A stretch of DNA of 64,000 nucleotides, taken from positions 1-64,000 of the forward strand of contig JADMIM010000001.1 in assembly GCA_015478585.1 (NCBI GenBank). Reading direction: 5' to 3'. The stretch's first letter is position 1; each line of letters starts with the position of its first letter. The translations under genes were made by a program, and so were the position numbers. Under the pieces are notes generated by a model. It had not been told where the DNA came from. It was given only the letters and a program-made list of their open reading frames with translations, and did not search any database. This document shows, piece by piece, positions 8,466 to 17,375 of the stretch. This stretch comes from Thermaceae bacterium. GTDB lineage: Bacteria > Deinococcota > Deinococci > Deinococcales > Thermaceae.

Positions 8466-10528
8466 GAAAAATTATCCCATTTCTTGCACTTATAGCAGTC
8501 TTGTTTCTAGCGGCCTGTGGCAGCCCGTCCACATCCAATCCAGGAGGCGGTGGCTCCTCGGGAACCGGAGCTACAATCATTCAAAGCTCGCCAAACTATT
8601 TGTCTTTCCTAGGCAATACCAGCTCGACCTTGAGTGTGAGCGCAAATGGGAGTTGGACGGTGGAAAGTGGCCAAACTTGGCTCACAGTTACGCCCAATTC
8701 GGGCAGTGGGAACACTACTGTCACAGTGAATGTGGATCGGAGCGGCATAACGCCTGGGAATTATGCGGCCACCTTGCTGTTCAAAGGGAGCACGGCTCGA
8801 GAAACCGTCACTACCTATATGCGTTTTCCCAATTTGTCGGGCAATGTTACTGGCCCTACCGGGCAGGTCAAAGCTGGATCGGTAGGGGTCAACCCACAAA
8901 GTATAGGTGCTCAAGATTTTCGTCCAGGAGAAGTGTTGGTTCAGCTTAATCCGGCGATGGCCTTGTTGAGCCAGGGAGTGAGCTTGCAAACGGCTAGCAA
9001 GTTACCCGAAGTGAGTTTCCAGGCTCTCCAACAAAGCGCCTCGAGGCTAGCTATAGATTATGGCCTCAAGATTCAGCGTTTCATTGCCCCGAACTTCCCT
9101 TGGGTGGTGCTAGACATTGGTCAAAAGCCTATAGCTCAGACCCTTAGCGAACTGCAAGCTGACGGGCGCGTAGAAGCAGCCCAACCCAACTACATTTACA
9201 AGCTGCACCAACTTAGCCCCACCAAGCTCGAGCAAGCCCCTCAGATTGCCGCCCAAACCGTGCCCAGCGACCCTCTCTATCCCTACCAATGGGACATGAA
9301 CTTGATTGGAATGCCCCAAGTCTGGAACACCCTGACCGGCACCTCCCGAACGATAGTTGCAGTGGTGGACAGCGGTGTGCAGCACCTACACCCTGACCTC
9401 AATGCCAACATAATCTATCCCGGCTACGATTTCGTGACTTCTCAGGCGGGTGGAGATGATCTGGCAGGCGTAGGGCACGGCACCCATGTGGCCGGTACAA
9501 TTGGCGCAGTTGGGCAAAACAGTGTCGGTGTTGCGGGTATGAACTGGAATGTAAGCATTCTGCCAGTACGTGTCTGTGACAATACAGGATGTCCAACCTC
9601 TGCTATTGTTGCAGGCATCGAATATGCCGCAGGTTACTCGGTTTACAACAGCAACAACCAGTTGGTTAAACCCCCAGTAAAAGCTAATGTGATCAACCTC
9701 AGCCTGGGAGGGACAGCACCCGACCCTATGCAACAAGCTGCTCTGAGTTGGGCGGTCAGCAACGGGGTGGTAGTGGTTGCTGCTTCGGGAAATAACAGTA
9801 CCAGCACTATTCTCAAGCCCACCAGTTATCCTGCTGCTTTCCCTGAAGCCATTGCGGTCGGATCAGCCGATTATGACCAGGTTACAAATATCTACTCGAG
9901 AAGTTCCTTCTCAAACGGCGACTCTGCACTTTGGGTAGTAGCTCCTGGCGGCACGTTGTTCAACAATGGGCAAGCCGTTGCAATCCCAAATGGCTTGTAC
10001 GACCCAGGCTACGGCACTTTAGGAGTTGTTAGCACTTACTGGGATTTTGCCAAGAACCAACCAATTTACGCAGTAGACAAGGGCACTTCAATGGCTGCCC
10101 CCCATGTTTCGGGGCTAGCTGCGTTGATGCTTTCGGTGAACCCTCAGCTCACACCAGCTTTAGTGAAACTACTGCTATCTAACAACACTTTCCCCCCGAA
10201 CGGAGGCTATAACACATCTTTAGGCTTCGGCCTTATCAATGCCCCACAAGCCGTGCAAGCTGCTCGGAATTCGCTTACCGCCTTCAACTCCGACTTCATC
10301 GTGCGTCTACGCCAGGGTTCCACTGTGGTGATGCAGGCTCGAGCCGATGTAGGAGGCAACTTCACTATGGAGAATATCCCTGCTGGAAGCTATACCCTCG
10401 AGGCAGGCACCGACCCAAGTCACAGTGGGGTTCTGGGCCTACCTGGTTCTTTTTACGGCAGCACGAATCTTACTGTGGGCTATAACGGGGACATAACAAA
10501 TGCTGGCCTCAACGTACAGCCTCAATAA
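8456..10528 (+). CDS. Secreted subtilisin-like serine protease (S8), lipoprotein with BACON-like domain
   Basis: A 690-residue exported protease. Residues 1-21 form a lipoprotein signal ending in the lipobox LAAC (Cys at about 22). A BACON-like all-beta domain follows at about 40-125 (WLTVTPNSGSGNTTVTVNVD). A fervidolysin-type propeptide-like region (FRPGEVLVQLNPA...AAQPNYIY) precedes the catalytic domain. The triad is D305 in VVAVVDSGVQ, H344 in GHGTHVAGT and S545 in GTSMAAPHVSG. The last 75 residues look like a carboxypeptidase-regulatory-like beta sandwich (GGNFTMENIPAGSYTLEAG). Probable role: degradation of external protein at the cell surface. Base composition is somewhat lower in GC than its neighbours. 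Expression is probably controlled at the palindrome over its start. Confidence 0.93.
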   Translation: MLPRKIIPFLALIAVLFLAACGSPSTSNPGGGGSSGTGATIIQSSPNYLSFLGNTSSTLSVSANGSWTVESGQTWLTVTPNSGSGNTTVTVNVDRSGITPGNYAATLLFKGSTARETVTTYMRFPNLSGNVTGPTGQVKAGSVGVNPQSIGAQDFRPGEVLVQLNPAMALLSQGVSLQTASKLPEVSFQALQQSASRLAIDYGLKIQRFIAPNFPWVVLDIGQKPIAQTLSELQADGRVEAAQPNYIYKLHQLSPTKLEQAPQIAAQTVPSDPLYPYQWDMNLIGMPQVWNTLTGTSRTIVAVVDSGVQHLHPDLNANIIYPGYDFVTSQAGGDDLAGVGHGTHVAGTIGAVGQNSVGVAGMNWNVSILPVRVCDNTGCPTSAIVAGIEYAAGYSVYNSNNQLVKPPVKANVINLSLGGTAPDPMQQAALSWAVSNGVVVVAASGNNSTSTILKPTSYPAAFPEAIAVGSADYDQVTNIYSRSSFSNGDSALWVVAPGGTLFNNGQAVAIPNGLYDPGYGTLGVVSTYWDFAKNQPIYAVDKGTSMAAPHVSGLAALMLSVNPQLTPALVKLLLSNNTFPPNGGYNTSLGFGLINAPQAVQAARNSLTAFNSDFIVRLRQGSTVVMQARADVGGNFTMENIPAGSYTLEAGTDPSHSGVLGLPGSFYGSTNLTVGYNGDITNAGLNVQPQ

Positions 10529-10591
10529 ACTGGCCTCTTTGTGCCCTCCCTCCCTAGAATCCCCTGACACATTTGCTGTATTCTGTCAACT

Positions 10592-11110
10592 GTGAATCTC
10601 GACTCTCCGCGCATACTCGTGCTCAACGCCGGGTACGAGCCTCTGGGCCTCGCTAGCGTGAAGCGGGCTGTCATCCTGGTGATGAACGGAACCGCCGAAG
10701 TGGTCGAGGACAGCGGTGACTTTCTACGAACTCCCAGGGCTCCCTACCCCGTTCCCAGCATCATCCGCTTGAAACGTTTGGTACGCCGCCCTCCGGGGCG
10801 GCTTGCGCTTAACCGGCGCAACATCCTGCGGCGCGATGCTTATACCTGTCAGTATTGCGGCAAAAAAGGCTCCGACCTCACCGTAGACCATGTGATGCCC
10901 AAGAGCCGGGGTGGGCGCGGGGCCTGGGAAAACCTGGTAGCAGCCTGCCGCCCCTGCAACCTCAAGAAGAAAAACCGCACCCCCGAAGAGGCCGGGATGA
11001 AGCTGGCTCGCCGCCCCACGATTCCCCGCCACGGCCTGCTGCTGGTGGCCGACCTGCCCAATATGCCCGAAGCCTGGAAGATGTATCTGCCGGAAATCGA
11101 GCACAAGTAA
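10592..11110 (+). CDS. HNH endonuclease family protein
   Basis: A 172-residue protein with an HNH nuclease domain in its C-terminal half: CQYCGKKGSDLTVDHVMPKS, then RGAWENLVAACRPCNLKKK. It has the paired CxxC zinc knuckles, the catalytic DH and the downstream Asn of the classical HNH fold. The N-terminal part (ILVLNAGYEPLGLASVKRAV) is typical of the widespread stand-alone HNH family of Deinococcus-Thermus, Actinobacteria and Cyanobacteria, whose function is not established. The GTG start at 10592 is preceded by TATTCT (10579-10584) at 7 nt with no Shine-Dalgarno sequence, suggesting leaderless mRNA. Nothing beside it suggests an intron or phage context. Confidence 0.85.
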   Translation: MNLDSPRILVLNAGYEPLGLASVKRAVILVMNGTAEVVEDSGDFLRTPRAPYPVPSIIRLKRLVRRPPGRLALNRRNILRRDAYTCQYCGKKGSDLTVDHVMPKSRGGRGAWENLVAACRPCNLKKKNRTPEEAGMKLARRPTIPRHGLLLVADLPNMPEAWKMYLPEIEHK

Positions 11111-11153
11111 AAACGCTGATAGCAGATAGGCAATAGTTACAAAACTAAAATCG

Positions 11154-11285
11154 CTGTCATTCTGAGCCTGTTCGTCCACTGGACGGACGGTGGCGAAGAA
11201 TCTGATGCGCTAGAAGGCTCGAGACGCAATGGGGACGGTAGTGCATCAGATTCTTCACTACGCTCCGCTTCGTTCAGAATGACAA
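11154..11285. repeat. Interspersed inverted-end repeat, copy B (TGTCATTCTGA family)
   Basis: About 132 bp with ends CTGTCATTCTGA and TCAGAATGACAA and inner arms GAATCTGATGC / GCATCAGATTC, as in the copies at 3371 and 46881. It also holds a nested palindrome CGTCCACTGGACG that copy A has in altered form (CGTCCAATGGACG). It fills most of the 249-bp gap before the oxygenase gene. Confidence 0.85.
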
Positions 11286-11359
11286 TCTCGGTGATTTTGT
11301 GGCTTTCAGCGTTTGTCTCGAGCCGGAGAATACCCGGCCCTTTGCGGTAAGGTAGAAGC

Positions 11360-12043
11360 ATGAGTCAGGCCGTACAACTCCTCTGGCCCACCCCCATCCT
11401 GGTCAAGAAGTTCGAGGGGCACGGGGCTGTCAACGCCGAGCTGGTCAGGCTTTTTTATAGCGAGGTGGCTTCGCGCGGGGGGATGCGGGGCAATGTGTAT
11501 AGCAGCAGCGACGATCTGCTCGAGCGCCACCAGCACCCCGCCCTACAAGCCCTGTTCGGCTTCGTCTCAGGGAGCGTTTTCGAGGTCGCCCAGACCCTGA
11601 ATGCCCCCCTCTGGCAGCGAATCGGGGCAGGCAAACTCCAGATGCACGTGGTCGGAGCCTGGTTCCAGATTCAAAACCGCTACGGCTTCCACGACATCCA
11701 CAACCACGGCAACTGCTCCTGGTCGGGGGTCTACTACGTACAGATAGACCCCGCCGAGCGGCGGCGGCAGCACCCAGTCTTGGGGGTGCTCAATGGAATT
11801 ACCCGCTTCTACAGCCAGCAACTAAACCTGCTGGGGGGGGCACACATGGACATGGGCAATACCTACATGCAGCAGAGCACCTTCGATGTCACCCCGGAAG
11901 AAGGCGTGCTGGTGGTATTTCCAAGCTGGCTGCTGCACAAGGCCATGCCCTACGACGGCGAAAAAGACCGCATCATCATCTCGTTCAACGCGCAGATTCA
12001 CGGCGAGGGCGGGAGCAAGGGGCTCGAGTACGGCTTTCATTGA
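11360..12043 (+). CDS. Putative 2-oxoglutarate/Fe(II)-dependent oxygenase (2OG-FeII_Oxy_5-like)
   Basis: A 227-residue protein resembling the TIGR02466 family of small 2OG-Fe(II) oxygenases, first noted in phages and marine bacteria. The cupin core is visible: HDIHNHGNCSWSGVYYVQID supplies the first iron ligand region, LLVVFP-like VLVVFPSWLLHKAMPY the distal His, and DRIIISFNAQIHG the Arg that holds 2-oxoglutarate. The substrate is unknown; relatives hydroxylate proteins or small molecules. TAAGGT (11348-11353) lies 6 nt before the ATG, so the mRNA may be leaderless. The TIR gene begins 24 bp downstream on the same strand but has a very different base composition, so a shared function is not assumed. 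Confidence 0.75.
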   Translation: MSQAVQLLWPTPILVKKFEGHGAVNAELVRLFYSEVASRGGMRGNVYSSSDDLLERHQHPALQALFGFVSGSVFEVAQTLNAPLWQRIGAGKLQMHVVGAWFQIQNRYGFHDIHNHGNCSWSGVYYVQIDPAERRRQHPVLGVLNGITRFYSQQLNLLGGAHMDMGNTYMQQSTFDVTPEEGVLVVFPSWLLHKAMPYDGEKDRIIISFNAQIHGEGGSKGLEYGFH

Positions 12044-12067
12044 AGTACAAGATAAGATTATGGAAGT

Positions 12068-12544
12068 ATGAAAGTATTTCTCTCGTACAGTCTTAAAGAG
12101 GATCCACTGGTTAATGAAATTGCCAATGCAATCTCGCCCCATGCAGAAGTCTTTTATTGGGAACAGAGTCAAACTCCTGGTGAACCAGTTTGGGACTCGA
12201 TTTATCGTTGGATAGACAATAGCGATTTGGTATTAGCCATAATTACAGACAACACAGTTTCCCGTGCGATGTCTGTAGGACAAGAGATTGGGCATGCAAA
12301 AGCTAGAGGAAAGCTCATCATTCCTCTTGTCACCTCAGAAGTAAAGATTTCAGACTTAGGCTTTCTATCCGAAATAACGTATCAAAGAATCGATCCCATT
12401 AATCCTGAGCCTGCTTTAGCAAAAGTTGTTCACAGAATTCAAGAACATAAACAGCAAATGCTTATAAAAAACCTTTCTATCACCGTAGGTATCGTTATCC
12501 TCGTTTTCGGCTTAATTGTTGTCGCTACTCAAGATACAGAATAA
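12068..12544 (+). CDS. TIR-domain protein with C-terminal transmembrane anchor
   Basis: A 158-residue protein. Residues 1-125 look like a TIR (or closely related TIR-like) domain: MKVFLSYSLKEDPLVNEI is the first strand and helix, VFYWEQSQTPGEPVWDSIYR the BB-loop region, SDLVLAIITDNTVSRAMSV the third strand, and E73 in VGQEIGHAKARGK the conserved Glu that is catalytic in NAD-cleaving TIR enzymes. Residues 134-153 (KNLSITVGIVILVFGLIVVA) form one hydrophobic helix, so the enzyme would be anchored with its TIR domain in the cytoplasm. The gene is strikingly AT-rich (roughly 40% GC against about 62% around it) and uses unlike codons, a strong sign of transfer. Bacterial TIR proteins are mostly anti-phage NADases. 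No SIR2, SLOG, cyclase or other Thoeris or CBASS partner is adjacent, so it may act alone or with the oxygenase upstream. Confidence 0.72.
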   Translation: MKVFLSYSLKEDPLVNEIANAISPHAEVFYWEQSQTPGEPVWDSIYRWIDNSDLVLAIITDNTVSRAMSVGQEIGHAKARGKLIIPLVTSEVKISDLGFLSEITYQRIDPINPEPALAKVVHRIQEHKQQMLIKNLSITVGIVILVFGLIVVATQDTE

Positions 12545-12567
12545 ACAAAAACCATTAAAAACTCTCT

Positions 12568-13800
12568 TCATGGCATTGGGTGGGCCGAAGCCAGCATCCG
12601 CACCCGTTCTCGCAGTTCTTCCGTCGGCCCCAGGGTCAGGGCTTCGTCTATCATCCCGGCCACGATAGGCATTTCCTCGACTGTGAAGTCTCTGGTGGTA
12701 ATAGCAGGCGTGCCGATGCGAATACCCGAAGTCACCCAGGGCTTCTCGGGGTCGTAGGGGACGGTGCTCTTGGAGACAGTGATGTTTACCTTGTCCAGGG
12801 TGGTGCTGGCCTTGTTGCCCTTGATGCCCTTGCCTTGCAGGTCAATCACGAACAGGTGATTGTCGGTTCCTCCCGAGACCACCCGGTAGCCGCGCTCGAC
12901 GAAAGCCTGGCTCATGGCTTTGGCGTTTGCGATGATGCGCTCACCGTAGTCCTTGAAGCCCGGCTGCATGGCCTCCCAGAAAGCCACCGCCTTGCCAGCG
13001 ATGACGTGCTCGAGCGGCCCGCCTTGAGTTCCGGGGAAAATCATCTTGTCAATCTTGGCCCCAATCTCGGTATCCCCGGAGAGAATCAGACCTGAACGTG
13101 GCCCACGCAGGGTTTTGTGCGTGGTAGACGTGACCACATGGGCATAAGGAATGGGGTCGGGGTGCAGGCCCGTTGCGACCAGCCCGGCGATGTGGGCGAT
13201 ATCGGCCATCAGATAAGCCCCTACCTCGTCGGCGATTTCGCGGAACTTGGCGAAGTCTATCAGGCGGCTGTAGGCCGAGGCTCCGGCGATAATCAGCTTG
13301 GGTTGGTGCTCTAGGGCTAGCTTGCGAACGATGTCGTAGTCGAGGTATTCACTCTGGCGGTCTACCGGGTAGCCCACCACGTGATAGTTGATGCCGGAGA
13401 AATTGACCGGGCTGCCGTGGGTCAGGTGGCCGCCTTGGTCTAAGGCCATGCCCAGCACGGTGTCGCCCTTTTCCAGCAGGGCGTAATACACCGCCAGGTT
13501 GGCCGAGGAGCCGGAGTGCGGCTGCACGTTGGCCCAGGCCGCGCCAAAGAGCTGTTTGGCCCGCTCGATAGCCAGGGTCTCCACTTCGTCTATCACCTCG
13601 CAGCCGCCATAGTAGCGCTTGCCGGGATAGCCCTCGGCATATTTGTTGGTCAGCACGCTGCCCACCGCCTCGAGCACGGCTTTGGAGGTGAAGTTCTCCG
13701 AGGCAATCAGCTCCAGACCTTCGCGCTGGCGGGCGGCTTCTCGAGCGATGAGGCTAAACAGGGCCTCGTCGCGGATGGGGGTCTCGGGCGACTTAATCAC
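12568..13800 (-). CDS. glyA: Serine hydroxymethyltransferase
   Basis: Interconverts serine plus tetrahydrofolate with glycine plus 5,10-methylene-tetrahydrofolate; cytoplasmic PLP enzyme. The 410-residue length is normal. Recognisable segments are [19 protein letters not shown] near the N-terminus, [32 protein letters not shown], and the PLP lysine in [16 protein letters not shown]. The GTG start at 13800 gives [22 protein letters not shown] box at 13808-13813 lies 7 nt upstream (leaderless) and a consensus TATAAT lies at 13925-13930. The convergent TIR gene ends only 23 bp from its stop. Confidence 0.96.
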   Translation of the reverse strand: MIKSPETPIRDEALFSLIAREAARQREGLELIASENFTSKAVLEAVGSVLTNKYAEGYPGKRYYGGCEVIDEVETLAIERAKQLFGAAWANVQPHSGSSANLAVYYALLEKGDTVLGMALDQGGHLTHGSPVNFSGINYHVVGYPVDRQSEYLDYDIVRKLALEHQPKLIIAGASAYSRLIDFAKFREIADEVGAYLMADIAHIAGLVATGLHPDPIPYAHVVTSTTHKTLRGPRSGLILSGDTEIGAKIDKMIFPGTQGGPLEHVIAGKAVAFWEAMQPGFKDYGERIIANAKAMSQAFVERGYRVVSGGTDNHLFVIDLQGKGIKGNKASTTLDKVNITVSKSTVPYDPEKPWVTSGIRIGTPAITTRDFTVEEMPIVAGMIDEALTLGPTEELRERVRMLASAHPMP

Positions 13801-13807
13801 GCCCTCG

Positions 13808-13930
13808 AGTATACCGCCAATGCCGGAGGGGAGGATGTTGGGGTGGGGGTTGCCAAAAAGCCCGAAACCCCTACCCAGTGGCTCGAGGCGAACTGCCTCC
13901 CCGACGGTGTTTCTCGATAAGCCAATTATA
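13808..13930 (-). promoter_or_regulatory. Two candidate -10 boxes for glyA with a G/C-run hairpin between them
   Basis: On the minus strand TATAAT is at 13930-13925 and TATACT at 13813-13808, the latter 7 nt from the GTG. Between them GTAGGGGTT and AACCCCCAC can pair around a U-rich loop, so a transcript from the distal box would carry a stable hairpin in a leader of about 115 nt. Good -35 hexamers are not evident for either box. I do not recognise a known riboswitch here. Confidence 0.4.
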
Positions 13931-13961
13931 CCGTCCTGGTGTAGCGGTTTTGCCTCTCGTC

Positions 13962-13990
13962 TTTAGACCTTCGACCTTCGACTTTTGGCA
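13962..13990. repeat. Short-word repeat (GACCTTC words)
   Basis: Reads TTTAGACCTTCGACCTTCG then ACTTTTGGCA, made of tandem variants of the 7-mer GACCTTC (GAAGGTC on the other strand). It belongs with the tracts at 34137 and 35645. It lies between the divergent glyA and the small membrane protein gene. Confidence 0.6.
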
Positions 13991-14057
13991 TCTTGCTTCC
14001 CCCTCCCACCTGTGACCTGGATTACCTCTGGACTGCGGTTTGCGCTACACTAGAATC

Positions 14058-14300
14058 ATGAGGAACTTTCTGATGGGGCTGGGGGGCTTATTGCTGTTAG
14101 CGGTGGTGGGTTTGTTGATCTATTTATCCATTGACTACGTGCGCTTGGCGGCTGCCGCCTCAACCCTCAACAAAATCTATCCCAATCCCATTGGGTGGGT
14201 GGTTCTGACCACAATCGTGGCCCTATTGTCGGGACTCTTTTTTGGGCTGGGGCTACGCTCTGGACATCGCGAAAACCCGGAAATCAGCCCTCGTCCCTAA
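14058..14300 (+). CDS. Small membrane protein of unknown function
   Basis: An 80-residue protein with two hydrophobic helices (about residues 3-25, LMGLGGLLLLAVVGLLIYLS, and 46-68, IGWVVLTTIVALLSGLFFGL) and a short polar tail (SGHRENPEISPRP). It vaguely resembles LapA-type two-helix proteins, but I do not assign a family. The ATG at 14058 was chosen over the upstream in-frame TTG because TACACT (14046-14051) lies 6 nt before it, matching the leaderless pattern common here. Confidence 0.6.
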   Translation: MRNFLMGLGGLLLLAVVGLLIYLSIDYVRLAAAASTLNKIYPNPIGWVVLTTIVALLSGLFFGLGLRSGHRENPEISPRP

Positions 14301-14309
14301 CCTCGCCGC

Positions 14310-14339
14310 TTGAACGCTGCCGCTGTTCTGGCTTAGTGT
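14310..14339 (+). promoter_or_regulatory. Promoter of the EamA gene (TTGAAC - 18 bp - TAGTGT)
   Basis: The -35 hexamer TTGAAC (14310-14315) and -10 TAGTGT (14334-14339) are separated by 18 bp. The -10 ends 6 nt before the ATG at 14346, implying a leaderless transcript. Confidence 0.55.
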
Positions 14340-14345
14340 CAGGAC

Positions 14346-15212
14346 ATGGGCTACGTGTATGTATTGGCTGCCGCGACTTTATGGGGCTTGTTGGGCTCGG
14401 TTTCCAAGTTGGTGTTCGCGCAAGGGATTACCCCCCTCGAGGCAGCTTTCTGGCGGGCCGTAATGGGTGCATTGATATTCGGAACTCACGCCATAATCCT
14501 GCGCCAGACCCGCATTGACCGCAAAGATTTACCAGCCCTGGTCGGCTTCGGCCTGGTCGGGATTGCCCTGTTCTACGGCGGATATCAAAGCGCGATTGCG
14601 ACCGGTGGGGCTGCGCTGGCAGCAGTGTTGCTCTACACCGCTCCGGCCATGGTAGCTCTGATGTCCTGGCTCATTTTGAAGGAGCGGATGGACGGCTCCA
14701 AGGTGCTGGCCGTGCTCTTGACCCTGGCCGGTGTTGCGGCCATCAGTTTGCAGGGCGGAACGGTGAAAGTTACCGGCGTGGCGGTCTTATGGGGATTGGT
14801 TTCGGCCTTCACCTACGCCACCTATTACATCTTCGGCAAGCTCTATTTGGGTCGCTACGCTGCCCCTACGATGCTGCTGTATGCCCTTCCAGTGGGGGCT
14901 TTGGCCCTAGCTCCGTTCGTTCATTTCGCGCCCAAAACCGCTACGGCCTGGGTGGCGATGATTTTCCTGGCGCTGGCCTCGACTTATGCCGCCAACCTGT
15001 TCTATTACGCCGGGTTGAAGCGGTTGGAAGCCACCAAAGCCTCGGTGGTGGCGACGATAGAACCGGTGGTAGCAGCCCTGGTGGCCTGGCTGTGGTGGGG
15101 GGAAAAGTTCAACCTGCTGGGCTATCTGGGGGCGGTGCTGGTGCTGGGTGGGGTCTTGTTTATGGTGTTCAAACCGGCAGTCTCGAGTCCGGCCATAGAA
15201 CCCACCCCGTAG
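14346..15212 (+). CDS. EamA/DMT-family transporter
   Basis: A 288-residue drug/metabolite transporter with about ten hydrophobic helices in two repeated EamA halves. The first begins MGYVYVLAAATLWGLLGSVS and the second GVAVLWGLVSAFTYATYYIF, each with the usual W-G motif. The end of the second half carries the signature EATKASVVATIEPVVAALVAWLWWGE, typical of the family. Relatives export amino acids, nucleobases or other metabolites; the substrate cannot be read from sequence. It has its own promoter just upstream. Confidence 0.88.
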   Translation: MGYVYVLAAATLWGLLGSVSKLVFAQGITPLEAAFWRAVMGALIFGTHAIILRQTRIDRKDLPALVGFGLVGIALFYGGYQSAIATGGAALAAVLLYTAPAMVALMSWLILKERMDGSKVLAVLLTLAGVAAISLQGGTVKVTGVAVLWGLVSAFTYATYYIFGKLYLGRYAAPTMLLYALPVGALALAPFVHFAPKTATAWVAMIFLALASTYAANLFYYAGLKRLEATKASVVATIEPVVAALVAWLWWGEKFNLLGYLGAVLVLGGVLFMVFKPAVSSPAIEPTP

Positions 15213-15245
15213 CAAGTCTCACCAGTGCAAAGTAGCCTGGAGCAA

Positions 15246-17375
15246 ATGCTAAAACGAGTCACTTCACTCCTGGCTTGGCTGGTGCTGGCGCTGGTTTTCG
15301 CGGTTCCAGTGACCTTCACCTACGACCCTCCCTCGGGCCTCGAGGTGCAGTCGGTTAGCTTGCGCGGCAGCTTCAACAACTGGGGCCAGACCCCCTTGCA
15401 AAAGCAGCCTGACGGAACCTGGAGTGTCACCCTAGACCTGCCGCCGGGCGATATCCAGTACAAATTTTTCATCAACGGGCAGTGGCCCAAAAATATGTGC
15501 GACGACCCCACGTACGGCACGCCGGGCGTGGATGCCCAGGGGCTGAACTGTACAGACGACGGCAACGGCGGGATGAACGCGGTGCGCACCGTAAAATCGG
15601 GCAGCGACAACCCCCACAGCGATAGCCTGGCCTTCCAGCACGACCCCCAGAACGTGCGCTACCTCTCGGTGGCAGCAGCTAAACTCTCGGTGCGCTTTAC
15701 AGCCGCAGTGGGCGCGGTTCAAAGCGCAGTGGTGGTGGCGGATAAAACCTACCCTATGCTCGAGCAGCTCGTCAGCGATGAAAGCGCGACCTGGCGGGCG
15801 GCCCTACCAACGACTACCAAAAGTTACAGCATCCAGCTCACCGACAAGGCCGGAAAGGCCCAGAGCTTCGGCCCTTTCCAGGTTCCGGCACAACCTTTTA
15901 AAGCCCTGGACTGGGTTTCGGGCCGGGTGGGATACCAGATTTTCCTGGATCGCTTCTGGAACGGCGACCCCAGCAACGACGCACTGGCCCTGAAGAGTGA
16001 TGAGTACAACTTCAACCCGGTCTGGAAGGGCGACTCGAGCCTACCCAAACCCTACGTCTCCAAATGGAGCGACCCGCCGGGCAACATGCACTGCTGCCAC
16101 CAGTATTTTGGCGGCGACCTGGCCGGTTTTATCCACAAGCTGCCCTATTTGAAGGCCTTGGGGACGACCTTTGTCTACTTCAACCCGCTTTTCGACTCTG
16201 GCTCGGCGCATGGCTACGACACCAACGACTACCTGAAGGTCTCGCCCAAATTCGGCGACAAGGCGCTGCTGAAAAAGGCCCTGGACGCGGCCCACAAAAA
16301 CGGTATGCGGGTGATTTTCGACTTCGTGCCCAACCACACCGGGTTGGGCTTTTGGGCCTTCCAGGACGTGGTGAAAAACGGCAAGAATTCCAAATATTGG
16401 AACTGGTACTTTATCAAGCAATATCCCTTCACACCGGGGGATATCCGGGGTTACGAGGGCTGGGCCGGGGTGGCCAGCCTGCCCAAGCTCAACACCGGCA
16501 ACCCAGAAGTGCGCCAATACTTGATTAATGCGGCGGTGAGCTGGATCAAGTTCGGCTTCGACGGGCTGCGTGTAGACGTGGTAAACGAGCTGATTGACCC
16601 GCACAACTTTTTCAGGGATTTGCGCAAAGCCGTGCGGGCCGCCAAGCCCGAGGCCTACATGGTGGCGGAAATCTGGCAGCGTGATCCCTCCTGGCTCCAG
16701 GGAGACCAGTTTGACTCACTAATGAACTATGCCATCGGGCGCGACGTGCTGCTGGGGTACGCTCGAGGATTGTCCAGCGGCCCTCGCGCTTTGAGCGGCC
16801 TGTCCACCATCTATAGTACCTATTCCGAAGCCGTGGCCGCTCAGGGCTTCAACCTGATCGGCTCGCACGACACCGCCAGGATCCTCACCGATTTAGGCGG
16901 CGGAAACTTCGGCGACAAGCCTTCCGCAGAAGGAATTGCCCGGCTGAAACTCGCTTCCGCGCTGCTGTACGCGCTCCCCGGCGTTCCGGTCTACTTTCAG
17001 GGCGAGGAGTGCGGTTTCACCGGGGAAAAAGGGGTATATCCAGTGAATGAGCTGTATCGCTACGCAGTGCAGTGGGATAAGTGCAACCCGGACACGCTAA
17101 AGCACTATCAAAGCCTGGGCAAGCTGCGGAAGGAAATCTCCGCGTTGACAAGTCCAGTTTTCCGCGTCTACAAGGGCGATGGCAGTATTCTCGCCTTCTT
17201 CCGGGGCGAGGCCGGGCCTGCGGAGGTGCTGGCGGTGTTCAACAGCAGCCAGGAGGCCGCAACCCTCACACTCCCACCCGGCTCTTGGCGCGATGCCGCG
17301 AACGGAAAAACCTACCCGGGCGAAGTACCGATGGGGGCGATTTCCTGGCGCTATCTGGTGCGGGCTGGGCAATAG
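15246..17375 (+). CDS. Secreted GH13 alpha-amylase / neopullulanase-like glycosidase
   Basis: About 709 residues from the ATG at 15246. That start gives a clean signal peptide (MLKRVTSLLAWLVLALVFAV); a GTG at 15225 would add seven polar residues. A CBM48/CBM20-like starch-binding domain comes first (VSLRGSFNNWGQTPLQKQPD ... IQYKFFINGQW). The GH13 barrel carries region I DFVPNHTG, region II GLRVDVVNEL with nucleophile D444, region III MVAEIW with acid/base E475, and region IV GSHDTARI with D542. Spacing and motifs fit the cyclomaltodextrinase/neopullulanase group rather than classical alpha-amylases. It hydrolyses alpha-1,4 (possibly also alpha-1,6) glucans outside the cell. The stop codon lies inside the left end of a repeat element. 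Confidence 0.92.
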   Translation: MLKRVTSLLAWLVLALVFAVPVTFTYDPPSGLEVQSVSLRGSFNNWGQTPLQKQPDGTWSVTLDLPPGDIQYKFFINGQWPKNMCDDPTYGTPGVDAQGLNCTDDGNGGMNAVRTVKSGSDNPHSDSLAFQHDPQNVRYLSVAAAKLSVRFTAAVGAVQSAVVVADKTYPMLEQLVSDESATWRAALPTTTKSYSIQLTDKAGKAQSFGPFQVPAQPFKALDWVSGRVGYQIFLDRFWNGDPSNDALALKSDEYNFNPVWKGDSSLPKPYVSKWSDPPGNMHCCHQYFGGDLAGFIHKLPYLKALGTTFVYFNPLFDSGSAHGYDTNDYLKVSPKFGDKALLKKALDAAHKNGMRVIFDFVPNHTGLGFWAFQDVVKNGKNSKYWNWYFIKQYPFTPGDIRGYEGWAGVASLPKLNTGNPEVRQYLINAAVSWIKFGFDGLRVDVVNELIDPHNFFRDLRKAVRAAKPEAYMVAEIWQRDPSWLQGDQFDSLMNYAIGRDVLLGYARGLSSGPRALSGLSTIYSTYSEAVAAQGFNLIGSHDTARILTDLGGGNFGDKPSAEGIARLKLASALLYALPGVPVYFQGEECGFTGEKGVYPVNELYRYAVQWDKCNPDTLKHYQSLGKLRKEISALTSPVFRVYKGDGSILAFFRGEAGPAEVLAVFNSSQEAATLTLPPGSWRDAANGKTYPGEVPMGAISWRYLVRAGQ

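Noticed and set aside
8338-8580. 81-residue N-terminal extension of Hsp33
   Set aside because: Non-homologous, Pro-rich, and overlaps the divergent subtilase promoter and start; the family start is at 8337.
11360-12544. 2OG-Fe(II) oxygenase and TIR gene as one defence operon
   Set aside because: Same strand and 24 bp apart, but base composition differs sharply and no known system pairs them; kept as a question, not an annotation.
13808-13930. Riboswitch (ZTP or THF type) in the glyA leader
   Set aside because: A hairpin is present but I could not find the conserved core of either class; a leaderless -10 box next to the start is the simpler reading.
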